61,083 nt of DNA from a virus. Under the pieces are notes generated by a model. It saw nothing but the letters and a program-made list of their open reading frames with translations. It searched no databases and had not been told where the DNA came from. Where the stretch lies: IMG/VR virus record IMGVR_UViG_3300013286_000014, positions 1 through 61,083 of that record; one strand, 5' to 3'. Made by a program: the position numbers and the translations under genes. This document shows positions 14,282-24,900 of this stretch, piece after piece (position 1 is the stretch's first letter; each line of letters starts with the position of its first letter).

Positions 14282-16525
14282 ATGAGTTTAGATGGATTGC
14301 CCGGTATAATAGATTCTGCTACACAAACCATTGCCAGCGTCAGTAAAGCCGCAGATGCAATTGTGTCAACAAGTTCTATCAGTGGCCTCACTTCGGCACT
14401 TAGTAGTGTATCTGGAGCGTTCAGCAGTATTGGTAACTTTTTTAAAGGCCTTGCGGCTGGCCAACAACTGCCTCTTAAAAATCCCTTGTTTGCCTATGCC
14501 AGTTATACCTATGTGTTGGGCATAGGAATACTCACAGAAGAAGATTTAAATTATCCAGACAAAACATATAAAGCTGGCAAACGTATTCCATTAATTTGTA
14601 AAGATGCCAATGCCGACCCTAACAACAGAGTAAACACAGTATACGGAAAGTTTGATTTTTTTATCAACAACCTTGTACTGAATAGTGTTGTTGGTTTCGA
14701 GCAAGGTAGCAATAATACCAACGTGATGAATTTCAATTTTGATGTTACTGAGCCATACAGCATGGGGCTGTTCATGCTAGCTTTACAGCAAGGTGCTCAA
14801 GCAAACGGCTGGGACAACTGGCGCGAGTGCCCGTTTGTGTTAACCATTGACTTTCGTGGAAATACCGAGACCGGATTAATAAAAAGTATTCCAAACACCA
14901 GCAGACAAATTCCGTTTAGTTTTGTGGACCTGCAAATGACAGCAAGTGAAAAAGGCAGTGTATACAAGTGTACCGCCATGCCGTGGAATCAGATAGCATT
15001 AACAGATGATGTGGCCAATACCAAGAGCGATAGCTCAGCTATAGGATCTACTATACAAGAAATTTTGCAATCCGGAGAAAACAGTTTACAAGCAGTTCTT
15101 AATCAGCGCATGAGAGAAATGGAAAAACAAGGAATTGTAAAAAAAGCCGACGAGTATTTGATACTATTTCCAGAAAATGTTGCCAGTAGCGCGGACGGAA
15201 GCCAGAGTGAAGACAACACAGAGGATGCCGGTTCGGCAACTGAATCTGTGACAGATTCTCCCAATGCAGCCGGCCTTTACAGTTCGTTAGGAGTAGCCCG
15301 CAGTAAAACCAATCAAACACTGGTACAAGATCCAGGAAATTGCAACAGCATAGGCAAAGCCAGTTTGGGATTTGACGAAAAGCGCAAAGGTGATCCGTCA
15401 TTTGGTAAAGATCAAGACATGTACAATTCAAAGACTGGTGTATTCAACCCCGGTAAATTTGTAGTTGATGGTACCAGCACTGAAATGCGATTCAGCCAAG
15501 ATACCAGTATTCCGGCAGCAATCAATCAAGTAATACTTCAAAGTAATTTTGTAAACACGGCTCTTGACAGCAGTAAAATAACATCATCTGGTTTCAGAGA
15601 ATGGTACCGTATCAGCCATAAAGTTTACACCATAGGTGAAGCACAGCTCAATACTGGATTAAAACCTAGATTAATTGTATATCAAGTAGTGCCGTACCAA
15701 GCTCATGCCAGTAGATTGTTGCCCCCGGGAGTCAAAGGTCCGGGATTTGGATCATTAGAAAATGAAGCTGTTAAAAAATATGAATATATCTATACAGGGC
15801 ATAATGTAGATATTATGAGATTTGAAATTAAATTTGTAAACGGATTTGTGTACATCATGGGTGCAGACGGTTTGACAAAAACTCAAGACAAAGTCACAGC
15901 TAACCAAACAGGTGCACAGGAGCCAGACAAAAACTCCAATGTTAAGTTCATGCCAGACGGCAAACCAATTTCAACACAAGAAGGCATAACACCTACCATC
16001 TTAAAATGGACAAACACATTGACCGGACAAGATCGTGGCGGAGGCGGCGGTCAGGAAGGAGAAGCGCAACGTGCGGCCAAATTATTTCAACAAGCTATCA
16101 ATAACCCATTTGACATGTATAATTTAGATATGACAATTATTGGAGATCCTTATTACATTACACAAAGTGGTACGGGAAATTATACAAGCGAACAAGCCAC
16201 TAGCAATTTAAATACAGACGGCACTATAAATTATGAAAGTGGAGAAGTTGATATTTTAGTTAAATTTAGGACTCCTATAGATATTAATCAAGGTACAGGA
16301 TTATACAACTTTGGCGGAACCAGCAAGACTGCTCCAGTAACACAATTCAGCGGACTATATTGTGTGCAAACTATTACCAGTACATTTATGGACGGAAAGT
16401 TCACGCAAGTATTGTCAGGGTTTCGTAGACCCACACAAGAATTTGAAGAAGAACCAACGGTAGCAGACCTGCCGTCGACCACTAGAACAGTAGTTGAAGA
16501 ACCTACCATATACACAGACGAATAA
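14282..16525 (+). CDS. Baseplate hub-like structural protein (gp27 position)
   Basis: A 747-residue protein. A helical Ser/Ala-rich N-terminus (1-70) is followed by beta-rich sequence beginning PLFAYASYTYVLGIGILTEE. Further segments are NFNFDVTEPYSMGLFMLAL near residue 155, ILTIDFRG-type strands (FVLTIDFRGNTETG, near 193), a long acidic/Gly linker (about 300-385), and a C-terminal domain with MYNLDMTIIGDPYYITQSG near 620 and FSGLYCVQTITSTFMDG near 690. Strands of the LDMTIIGDPY type occur in hub proteins of contractile tails, and the gene lies directly upstream of the gp5 spike, where the hub (T4 gp27) is expected. It is almost twice the length of gp27 (391), so this is a positional and pattern assignment only. 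Confidence 0.6.
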   Translation: MSLDGLPGIIDSATQTIASVSKAADAIVSTSSISGLTSALSSVSGAFSSIGNFFKGLAAGQQLPLKNPLFAYASYTYVLGIGILTEEDLNYPDKTYKAGKRIPLICKDANADPNNRVNTVYGKFDFFINNLVLNSVVGFEQGSNNTNVMNFNFDVTEPYSMGLFMLALQQGAQANGWDNWRECPFVLTIDFRGNTETGLIKSIPNTSRQIPFSFVDLQMTASEKGSVYKCTAMPWNQIALTDDVANTKSDSSAIGSTIQEILQSGENSLQAVLNQRMREMEKQGIVKKADEYLILFPENVASSADGSQSEDNTEDAGSATESVTDSPNAAGLYSSLGVARSKTNQTLVQDPGNCNSIGKASLGFDEKRKGDPSFGKDQDMYNSKTGVFNPGKFVVDGTSTEMRFSQDTSIPAAINQVILQSNFVNTALDSSKITSSGFREWYRISHKVYTIGEAQLNTGLKPRLIVYQVVPYQAHASRLLPPGVKGPGFGSLENEAVKKYEYIYTGHNVDIMRFEIKFVNGFVYIMGADGLTKTQDKVTANQTGAQEPDKNSNVKFMPDGKPISTQEGITPTILKWTNTLTGQDRGGGGGQEGEAQRAAKLFQQAINNPFDMYNLDMTIIGDPYYITQSGTGNYTSEQATSNLNTDGTINYESGEVDILVKFRTPIDINQGTGLYNFGGTSKTAPVTQFSGLYCVQTITSTFMDGKFTQVLSGFRRPTQEFEEEPTVADLPSTTRTVVEEPTIYTDE

Positions 16526-16536
16526 CTGAGAACACA

Positions 16537-17955
16537 ATGTCAAACGATCAAACAAAAATCAGCGCCCAGGGAGCAGAACCGCGTCCTGGCCCGTTCCTGG
16601 CCCGTGTAATCAGCCACATGGACAGTACCTCCATGGGTATGCTACAAGTTGAACTTTTAAGGCCAACCGGTAACACTGGCGACTCTGGACAACTGCATCA
16701 AGTAAAATACATGAGTCCATTTTACGGAGTTACCAGCGCAGATTTTGTTAGAGAAGATCCTAATAACTATGGTAACACTCAAAAAAGCTACGGCTTCTGG
16801 GCAGTTCCTCCTGACGTGGGTACTACTGTTGTTGTAATCTTTATTGATGGAGATCCTAAACGTGGCTACTGGATGGGGTGTGTGCAAGACGAAGGCATGA
16901 ATTTTATGGTTCCCGGTATTGCCGCCACTAGCAACGTAGTTGATGAAACAGACAGAATGCCCGTAGCCGAATACAACAAACAAATAAATTCGGTACAAGC
17001 TACCGGCGCCACTAAAAATAAAAAACCTCGACATCCGTTAGCAGATGCTTTAGAATCGCAAGGATTGTTAAAAGATGATATTCGCGGACTTACCACTAGC
17101 AGTGCCCGAAGAGATATACCCAGTATGGTGTTTGGTTGGAGTACTCCTGGGCCAGTTGATAAACGTCCCGGAAGCCCCCGCGGCCCGATTGGAAAAGAAG
17201 ATTATAAAATACCAAACGCATTTGTAGGCCGTTTAGGCGGCAGCACCTTTGTTATGGACGATGGAGATGATAAATTTCTCCGTAAGAAGTCAGCAAAAGA
17301 AGATGCCCCAGTATATGCCAGCGTATTACAAAACGAAACAGACGGTGATGTGACAATACCTCATAACGAACTTATTCGTTTAAGAACAAGAACCGGGCAT
17401 CAGATATTGTTGCACACTAGCGAAGATTTGATTTACATTACTAACAGCCGTGGAACAGCGTGGATAGAATTAACCAGTAATGGCAAGATAGATATCTATT
17501 CGCAAGATAGTATTAGTGTACATACAGAAAACGACATTAATTTCACAGCAGACCGCGATATTAACTTTACAGCTGGAGCAAATGTTAATATTAATGCCGC
17601 TACTAATATTAATCAACAAGCAGAGTCTGCGTTCAATTTAAAAACAGGTGCCGCTAGTAAAGTATCTGCTGGTGGAAATTTTGAAGTTACTGCTGCCAAC
17701 ACAGCTATTGACGGTGGAAATATTAATTTAAATTCTGGGGTTGCCACCGCAGCCGCTACTACTCCTAAAGCTTCTAGAATCCCACAAACTGAACCGTGGG
17801 CAGGACACGAAAATTTAGATCCTGCTAGTCATGTTCCAGATAAGACAAAGGCAACGGCTAGCCCTGAATTAGTAGAACCAAAAGCATTTAAGGTATACAC
17901 AACAACAACTGACACTTTTAATAAAGTGCAGGGCGCTGAAGAAGAGAAACAATAA
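16537..17955 (+). CDS. 5: Central spike / baseplate hub protein (gp5-like), no lysozyme domain
   Basis: A 472-residue protein. The N-terminal OB-fold (about residues 15-120) has GPFLARVISHMDSTSMGMLQ, GFWAVPPDVGTTVVVIFIDG and PKRGYWMGCV, the gp5/VgrG OB pattern. A middle region (about 180-290) contains RLRTRTGHQILLHTSEDLIY and WIELTSNGKIDIYS. The C-terminal part is a beta-helix of short repeats such as ENDINFTADRDINFTAGAN and VNINAATNINQ, ending in a Thr/Pro-rich tail. T4 gp5 carries a lysozyme between OB-fold and beta-helix; no Glu-Asp-Thr lysozyme signature is visible here, as in other marine T4-likes. It pierces the outer membrane during injection. Confidence 0.88.
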   Translation: MSNDQTKISAQGAEPRPGPFLARVISHMDSTSMGMLQVELLRPTGNTGDSGQLHQVKYMSPFYGVTSADFVREDPNNYGNTQKSYGFWAVPPDVGTTVVVIFIDGDPKRGYWMGCVQDEGMNFMVPGIAATSNVVDETDRMPVAEYNKQINSVQATGATKNKKPRHPLADALESQGLLKDDIRGLTTSSARRDIPSMVFGWSTPGPVDKRPGSPRGPIGKEDYKIPNAFVGRLGGSTFVMDDGDDKFLRKKSAKEDAPVYASVLQNETDGDVTIPHNELIRLRTRTGHQILLHTSEDLIYITNSRGTAWIELTSNGKIDIYSQDSISVHTENDINFTADRDINFTAGANVNINAATNINQQAESAFNLKTGAASKVSAGGNFEVTAANTAIDGGNINLNSGVATAAATTPKASRIPQTEPWAGHENLDPASHVPDKTKATASPELVEPKAFKVYTTTTDTFNKVQGAEEEKQ

Positions 17956-17957
17956 AC

Positions 17958-18395
17958 ATGGCTACAAACTTATACGATAAAATAACACTACCTGCTCGTC
18001 CTAACCCATCGCTGGCAGCGCCACAGATGTACAAGGGATTTAGTACAATTAATCCTAACACGCAAAACTTTATCCTATATGATTTTGAATTGATAAAGCA
18101 GGATTTGATCAATCACTTTAATATACGACAGGGCGAAAGACTAATGCAACCCAACTTTGGATGCATCATTTGGGACTTGATTTTTGAACCATTAACAGAT
18201 CAAGTTAAAGATCTTATCTTACAAAATGTCAATCAGATTTTGAACTATGATCCTAGGATACAAGCTGGTAACGTGCTTGTAACACCCTACGATACTGGTT
18301 TACAAATACAATGTACGTTAACTTATTTGCCTTATAATATCAGCCAGGATCTACAATTGAAGTTTGATCAAGCCAACGGTTTGATCACACGATAA
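17958..18395 (+). CDS. 25: Baseplate wedge protein gp25
   Basis: A 145-residue protein of the GPW/gp25 family, close to T4 gp25 (132). The core is FELIKQDLINHFNIRQGERL, continuing MQPNFGCIIWDLIFEP, and then DPRIQAGNVLV and a closing strand. The GER-x-M-x-P-x-FG and W-x-x-(I/L)-(F)-EP motifs are diagnostic for this family, which is shared with type VI secretion TssE. gp25 initiates sheath polymerisation and ties the wedge to the hub. It starts 3 bases after gp5 and is followed by a late-promoter box. Confidence 0.93.
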   Translation: MATNLYDKITLPARPNPSLAAPQMYKGFSTINPNTQNFILYDFELIKQDLINHFNIRQGERLMQPNFGCIIWDLIFEPLTDQVKDLILQNVNQILNYDPRIQAGNVLVTPYDTGLQIQCTLTYLPYNISQDLQLKFDQANGLITR

Positions 18396-18415
18396 ACTAC
18401 GCACATATTTTTATC

Positions 18416-18424
18416 TAATAAATA
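18416..18424 (+). promoter_or_regulatory. Late promoter box (TAATAAATA)
   Basis: TAATAAATA, 19 bases before the gp6 start at 18443. It is a near match to the T4 late element, with a ribosome site AGGA following. Confidence 0.6.
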
Positions 18425-18442
18425 CACTTATTAGGATACATT

Positions 18443-21400
18443 ATGAGCTCAACGGATAGACAAAATAACCTGTTAGTTTCAGAAGACTGGCAGAAAATTT
18501 ATCAATCATTCAAGAACGCCGACTTCCAAAGTTACGACTTTGAGAATCTACGCCGTACCATGATTGACTATATCCGTACAAATTTTCCTGAAGATTTCAA
18601 CGATTACATCGAGTCTAGCGAATACCTTGCCCTGATTGACCTTATTGCGTTCGTGGGCCAAAGCATAGCTTTCCGTGTGGACTTAAACGCCCGTGAAAAC
18701 TTTTTAGAACTAGCAGAACGTCGTGACAGCGTGTTACGATTAAGCCGAATGATTGGCTACAATGCCAGCAGAAATGTGCCAGCTTCTGGATTGTTAAAAT
18801 TTAACACTATACAAACTACAGAAAATGTATTAGACAGCAACGGTATTAATCTTGCTGGACAAGTAATTACTTGGAATGACCCAAGTAATACCAGTTGGTA
18901 CGATCAATTTATTAAAATCATGAATGCCGCATTGCCAACTACACAGCAATTTGGCAATCCAATTGACCAGGCTAAAATTTATAATATTTCCACAAGTCAG
19001 TATAGATTCAATGCTAGAAACACAGATATTCCTGTTTACAATTTTACCAAATCGGTTGCTGGCCGTAGCATGAATTTTGAAATTACCAGTACAACATTTG
19101 CTAATAAAAATGTAATATACGAAGAAGCTCCCAAGGTAGGAAATCATCTTGCATTCATTTATAAAGATGATGGCTACGGTGCTGGAAGTACTAACACTGG
19201 TTTCTTTTTAAATTTTACGCAAGGCAATCTAAACCAAGGAGCGTTTAGCGTTACTCAACCCAGCAGTAATCAAACTATTGATATTAATACACAAAATATT
19301 AATAACAATGATGTGTGGTTGTATAGTCTAAATCAAAGTACTGGGTTGGAAGATACACTATGGACACAAGTTCCTGCATTGACTGGCAACAACATTATCT
19401 ATAACAGTCTAAATAAAAATATTAAAACTATCTATAGTGTAATTACTCGTGCAGGAGATGCGATTAGTCTGGGATTTTCTGATGGTACATTTGGGGATTT
19501 ACCATTAGGAAATTTTAGAAGTTACTATAGGATCAGTAACGGTTTATCATATGCAATATCTCCAAGCGACATTTTAAACGTGGCAATCAGTGTTCCCTAT
19601 ACCAGTAGTAAAGGGCAAGCCGAAACATTAACAGTAACTTTGAGTTTGGTGAACAATGTGTCAAATGCCAGCGGCACTGAGTCCAATATGAATATCAAAG
19701 CAAACGCTCCCCAAACATACTATACACAAAATCGCATGATAACTGGCGAAGATTACAGTATTAGTCCGTTAAGCATCACACAAAAAGTTGCTAAAGTAAA
19801 AAGTATTAATAGAACAAGTAGCGGTATCAGTCGTTATTTTGATCTAACAGATCCAACTGGAAAATACAGCAGTACCAATTTGTTTGCAGATGACGGCGTG
19901 GTCTATCAAGACTTGTATACTTCTAGCACAAATTTTTCCTACATGACCAAGACTGATGTAGAAGGAGTTGTGTATAATACAATTTTTCCTATATTGAACG
20001 ACCCTAACTTGCGTAACTTTTATTATGCGAACTATATCAATTATATTTCTGAAAGTTTAGCTATTCAATGGGTCAATGTTACCACTGATAGTAATAGCAG
20101 TACTGGTTATGTGGGGGACTCAAGTCTAGTTCCTAAAAAATTGTCCAGTTATACCAGCACCGATTTAAAATATTTTACCAACGGAGCCTTGGTTAAATTT
20201 CTTGCTCCCACAGGACGATATTTTGACACTACTCGTCAAAATTCCCTAATGCCACTTCCTGTAACCGGTATGCTACCCTTTGGTGGTGTTGATTATCTGT
20301 GGGCGCAGGTTGCCACTATTGTTGGCGACGGCCTGGGCGACGGAGAAAACAATTCGGGAAAGACAACTATCAACGGTGGCCTATTTGGCGTAGTAACACT
20401 CAATGAAATAATCCCAACCACTGCAATTGTCAGTCAGATTATACCACAATTTAGTTCAACAATTGGATCAACGGTAGTGACTACCATGATTGATTTAATT
20501 TTTAATAATAAACCGTTTGGATTACGATATGATGCGGGAACACAAAGTTGGCAAATCGTTTTTGAAACCAATTTGAACACCACTAGCGGCTTCAGCTTGG
20601 GCTACCAAGGCGACACAACCAATACACAACAGGATTCAAGCTGGTTGTTGTTGCTTACTACTAATAACGAGTATTATACTGTGAACACACGATTGTTACG
20701 TTATATATTTGAAAGTGACAAGGCTGTATCGTTTTATTTTGATACATCATTAAAAGTGTACGATACAGTTTCTAGCACAACCATACTAGATAGTTTAAAA
20801 ATATTGAGTATTAATCCTCAACCCGATAACACTATACCATTTACAACTGATCTTAACTGGCAAATTATCAGTGCATTTACTGGACAGGACGGGTATGTTG
20901 ACCCTAGTAAAATTGTTGTAGCATTTGCAGACACATTAAACAACGGAATTGTTGATAATCCTCAATTGTTTTTAGATATTGTAGCGCCTGATACCAGTCC
21001 GTTAAAAAAATATGTTGTACAACAAAAATATTTGATTAGTCAAGGACAGGAAGATTATCGATACGTGAGTAATGCAACTGGACTTGTAAAAATACTTACA
21101 ACACAGGGATCAGTAGGCAGTTTAAGTCAATACACTGACGGACAGTATTTTTACTTTGTAGACAAAGCAGTTGTTAAAAAATATGATGCCGCTACCAGCA
21201 CACTGAATGCCAGTTTAGATTACAAAGTCTATGTTGGAAGAGATAATTTAAAATTTCAATACATTCATAATGCAGATTATAATAGCCGTATTGACCCAGG
21301 TGCCAGCAATATTATGGATGTGTACGTGTTAACAGTTGATTACGATACACAATTTAGACAGTGGCTATCAGGCGCCAATGTTAAAGAGCCAATGGCGCCA

Positions 21401-21934
21401 AGTAGTAGCGAACTTAACAGTTTACTGGCACCTAATCTAAATTTAATCAAATCTATCTCAGATGAAATTGTTTATCATCCAGTAAGTTATTTGTTACTGT
21501 TTGGACCAAAAGCTCCTGATAATTTACAAGCTACATTTAATGTTGTAAAAAATCCTACGAGTACCGCTAGTGATAATGATATTGTTGCAAGAATTATCGC
21601 AGCATTCAATAGATTTTTTACACTAGACAACTGGAACTTTGGCGATACGTTTTATTTTACCGAGCTATCAACTTATGTAATGAATCAACTTACGCCCGAC
21701 ATTACCAACTTTGTCATTGTACCCAAGCAAGGTAATTTGTATTTTGGTGCATTGTTTGAAATAAAATGTCCGAGTAATCAGATACTGATCAGCTGTGTTA
21801 CAGGAGACAGTATTAAAGTAGTTGCAGGGTTAACCAGCGACAATTCAAGAACAGTTACAGGCAGTGGGTTATCTTCTGTAGTAACAAGCCAAAATATAAC
21901 TAGTGCAACCTTTGGAGTAACTAATGGCAAATAA
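18443..21934 (+). CDS. 6: Baseplate wedge protein gp6 (J-like)
   Basis: An 1163-residue protein, longer than T4 gp6 (660). The N-terminal region YDFENLRRTMIDYIRTNFPE, DFNDYIESSEYLALIDLIAF, GQSIAFRVDLNARENFLELA and RRDSVLRLSRMIGYNASR is the highly conserved gp6 signature of T4-likes. T4 gp6 dimers form the baseplate inner ring and drive the dome-to-star change on infection. The middle is beta-rich with insertions (for example GDGLGDGENNSGKTTINGG near residue 640), and the C-terminal TFYFTELSTYVMNQLTPDI, FVIVPKQGNLYFGALFEI segment is also conserved. It overlaps the next gene by 11 bases. Confidence 0.93.
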   Translation: MSSTDRQNNLLVSEDWQKIYQSFKNADFQSYDFENLRRTMIDYIRTNFPEDFNDYIESSEYLALIDLIAFVGQSIAFRVDLNARENFLELAERRDSVLRLSRMIGYNASRNVPASGLLKFNTIQTTENVLDSNGINLAGQVITWNDPSNTSWYDQFIKIMNAALPTTQQFGNPIDQAKIYNISTSQYRFNARNTDIPVYNFTKSVAGRSMNFEITSTTFANKNVIYEEAPKVGNHLAFIYKDDGYGAGSTNTGFFLNFTQGNLNQGAFSVTQPSSNQTIDINTQNINNNDVWLYSLNQSTGLEDTLWTQVPALTGNNIIYNSLNKNIKTIYSVITRAGDAISLGFSDGTFGDLPLGNFRSYYRISNGLSYAISPSDILNVAISVPYTSSKGQAETLTVTLSLVNNVSNASGTESNMNIKANAPQTYYTQNRMITGEDYSISPLSITQKVAKVKSINRTSSGISRYFDLTDPTGKYSSTNLFADDGVVYQDLYTSSTNFSYMTKTDVEGVVYNTIFPILNDPNLRNFYYANYINYISESLAIQWVNVTTDSNSSTGYVGDSSLVPKKLSSYTSTDLKYFTNGALVKFLAPTGRYFDTTRQNSLMPLPVTGMLPFGGVDYLWAQVATIVGDGLGDGENNSGKTTINGGLFGVVTLNEIIPTTAIVSQIIPQFSSTIGSTVVTTMIDLIFNNKPFGLRYDAGTQSWQIVFETNLNTTSGFSLGYQGDTTNTQQDSSWLLLLTTNNEYYTVNTRLLRYIFESDKAVSFYFDTSLKVYDTVSSTTILDSLKILSINPQPDNTIPFTTDLNWQIISAFTGQDGYVDPSKIVVAFADTLNNGIVDNPQLFLDIVAPDTSPLKKYVVQQKYLISQGQEDYRYVSNATGLVKILTTQGSVGSLSQYTDGQYFYFVDKAVVKKYDAATSTLNASLDYKVYVGRDNLKFQYIHNADYNSRIDPGASNIMDVYVLTVDYDTQFRQWLSGANVKEPMAPSSSELNSLLAPNLNLIKSISDEIVYHPVSYLLLFGPKAPDNLQATFNVVKNPTSTASDNDIVARIIAAFNRFFTLDNWNFGDTFYFTELSTYVMNQLTPDITNFVIVPKQGNLYFGALFEIKCPSNQILISCVTGDSIKVVAGLTSDNSRTVTGSGLSSVVTSQNITSATFGVTNGK

Positions 21935-24900
21935 AAACAATCCATTAGGCAACACGAATCTTACAGTAAATTTTCTTCCTAAATTTTATCAGTCAGATGC
22001 TAATAAGAAATTTTTACAAGCCACATTAGATCAGTTATACCAACCAGGTAGCATTAAAAAAATCAATGGGTTTGTAGGCCGCGAAAATGCCAAATCTTCT
22101 ACCGGTACAGATATCTATCTTGAAGCGAGCGATCGAGTGCGACAAGATTATCAGCTGGAGCCAGCCATAACTATTACAGATAATATTGGCAACCAAACAT
22201 TTTTCAAAGACTATATTGATTATATTAATCAAATTAAAACATTTGGCGGTAATACAGCCAATCATGCCAGACTAAACAAGCAAGAATTTTATAGCTGGGA
22301 TCCACATATTGATTGGGACAAGTTTGTTAATTTTCAAAATTACTACTGGATTCCATACGGCCCGGACACTATTAGATTGCAAGGACAACAAAAAGCAATC
22401 AACAGTACTTACACTGTTTCAATTGAAAGAGAATTAAGCAACAACGAATACTTGTTTACCCCCAACGGGTTTACTCGCAATCCCGTATTGAAATTATATC
22501 GCGGCCAAACATACACATTTGAAATTAACAGCCCCGGCAATCCGTTCAGCATCAAGACTGCACGTACTCCAGGGCAATCTGACAGATATCTAGTTGATAC
22601 TATTGATAACTATGGAGTTGAAGTTGGAACCATGACATTCAGTGTTCCATTAGATGCTCCTACATTGTTGTTTTATCAAAGCGAATCAGACCTTCAGTTG
22701 GGAGGAGCAATTCAAGTATTGAGCATTACGGCAGACACTTATATTGATGTTGAAAAAGAGTTGTTGGGTAAAAAACATTATACATTATCCAATGGTACAC
22801 AACTCAGCAATGGAATGAAATTGGCATTTTTAGGAAATGTAACTCCTACTGAATATGCTTCTGGTGAATTTTATGTTGAAGGTGTTGGTATCGCAATCAA
22901 ATTAATTTCTACAAGTAGATTAGAAATTATTAATCCTTACACTGAAGAAAAAACAATACCGTTTGACAGTGATAAATTTGATACTCAGCCGTTCAGCGAT
23001 GCCACAGGCTACGCCGGGCAATCGGATTACATAGTAATTGACAGGGGCAGTAACGATGCCAACAATTGGAGCCGATACAATCGATGGTTTCATAAAGATG
23101 TTGTTGCCGCAAGTTCTTTATATAATGGCAATCCAGTCAACTTAGATCAGACCGCAAGAGCCATTAGACCCATTATAGAATTTAATGCAGATTTAAAACT
23201 TGCAAATTTTGGCACTATGGCCATTGCCGATGTTGATATCCTCGACGATTACACGACAGATGCATTTAGTACAATTGAGGGATCATTTGCATACAGCGTT
23301 GACGGCGTTTCTTTAGCAGACGGACAGCGAGTTATTTTTACCGCTGACCCTGATACATTGGTTAAAAATAAAGTGTTTAAGGTTACATTTGTCAATGTAT
23401 TACATCTTAATAACGGTAGTAGACAAATCCACTTGGAAGAAATTTCGTCACCATCACTCAATCAAGTGGCACTGGTTAAATTTGGAACTAAACATCAAGG
23501 TAATGCATTTTGGTATAACGGTACAACATGGGCCCGCGGCCAATTAAAAACTAAAGTAAATCAAGCACCGTTATTTGACGTAGTAGACGAAAAGGGTATA
23601 AGTTATGCTGATACCACTGTTTATAACGGATCAACATTTGTAGGAACAACTTTATTTTCTTATAAACTCGGATCAGGCACTACTGACAGCGCACTGGGAT
23701 TTCCGTTAAGTTACAGAAATATCAGCAACATTGGCGATATTGTTTTTAATTTTACGCTGGCAACTGACACATTCCAATACAAGCAAGGGACTGCTCTGTT
23801 AACACAAGCAATTAATGTAGGGTATCTTGTGGGGCAAACATTTGCTGGAAAATTAACTTATAAAAACGGCTGGCAGCTTTGCACAGCTCCGAATGTACAA
23901 GCCGCTATTAGAATTTATAAAAATTCTGGAATCACGAATTATTTTAATATAGATATTTTTGATGACATTACCAATCTAAACGACCTAGTGGTTAGAATTT
24001 ACATAAACGGACATAGACTGGATCCAATGGCGTGGACATTGATTGATGCACCTGCTCACAAACAAGTACAATTGAGAACAGATATTGCACTAAGTGATGT
24101 GTTAACCATCAGAGCATTTGCGGCACAGCCAATTAACAGTATTGGTTATTACGAAATACCCGTTAACTTGCAAAACAATCCATTAAACAATGCGATGGGA
24201 GATTTTACACTGGGTGAAGTTTCGGACCATGTGAATTCAATAGTTGATAATTTAGATACCATCTTTGTAGGCTCATTTCCAGGCAGCGGCAACCTACGAG
24301 ATCTGGGTAATGTAACGCAATACGGTACAAAATTTGTACAGCACAGCGGCCCAATGAGTCTTGCAATCTATCATATTACTAGCGAATCTAACAATGTTAT
24401 TCGCAGTATTGAACAAGCTCGGGACGACTACAATAATTTTAAAAGAAATTTTATTAAAATTGCCAGTAATTTGGGAGTAGACGGTGACACTGTTACCATA
24501 ACAAATCTGGTGTTGCAAAAAATCAATAAAGACAAGCCAAAAACAAGTCCTTACTACTTTAGTGACATGGTTCCGTATGGCGCATGTGTAGTAACGGATC
24601 TCAATGTTGTTGATTACAGGATTAAACAATATCCGTTAACCAAGCCGTTTGTTTTAACAACCTTGAGTAATGACGCTGTGGGTGTATATTTAAACAGTGT
24701 GCAATTAATTTACGAACAAGACTACAGATTACTTGATACGGGATTTGTTGTAATTGACAGTTCGGTCAAGATGAACACCGGCGATGTAATTACCACAAGA
24801 GAATATGACAGCACCGATGGTTGTTTTGTACCAGCGACTCCGACCAAAATGGGCATATGGCCAAAATTTGCTCCAAAAATTTATACAGACACTTCGCTAG

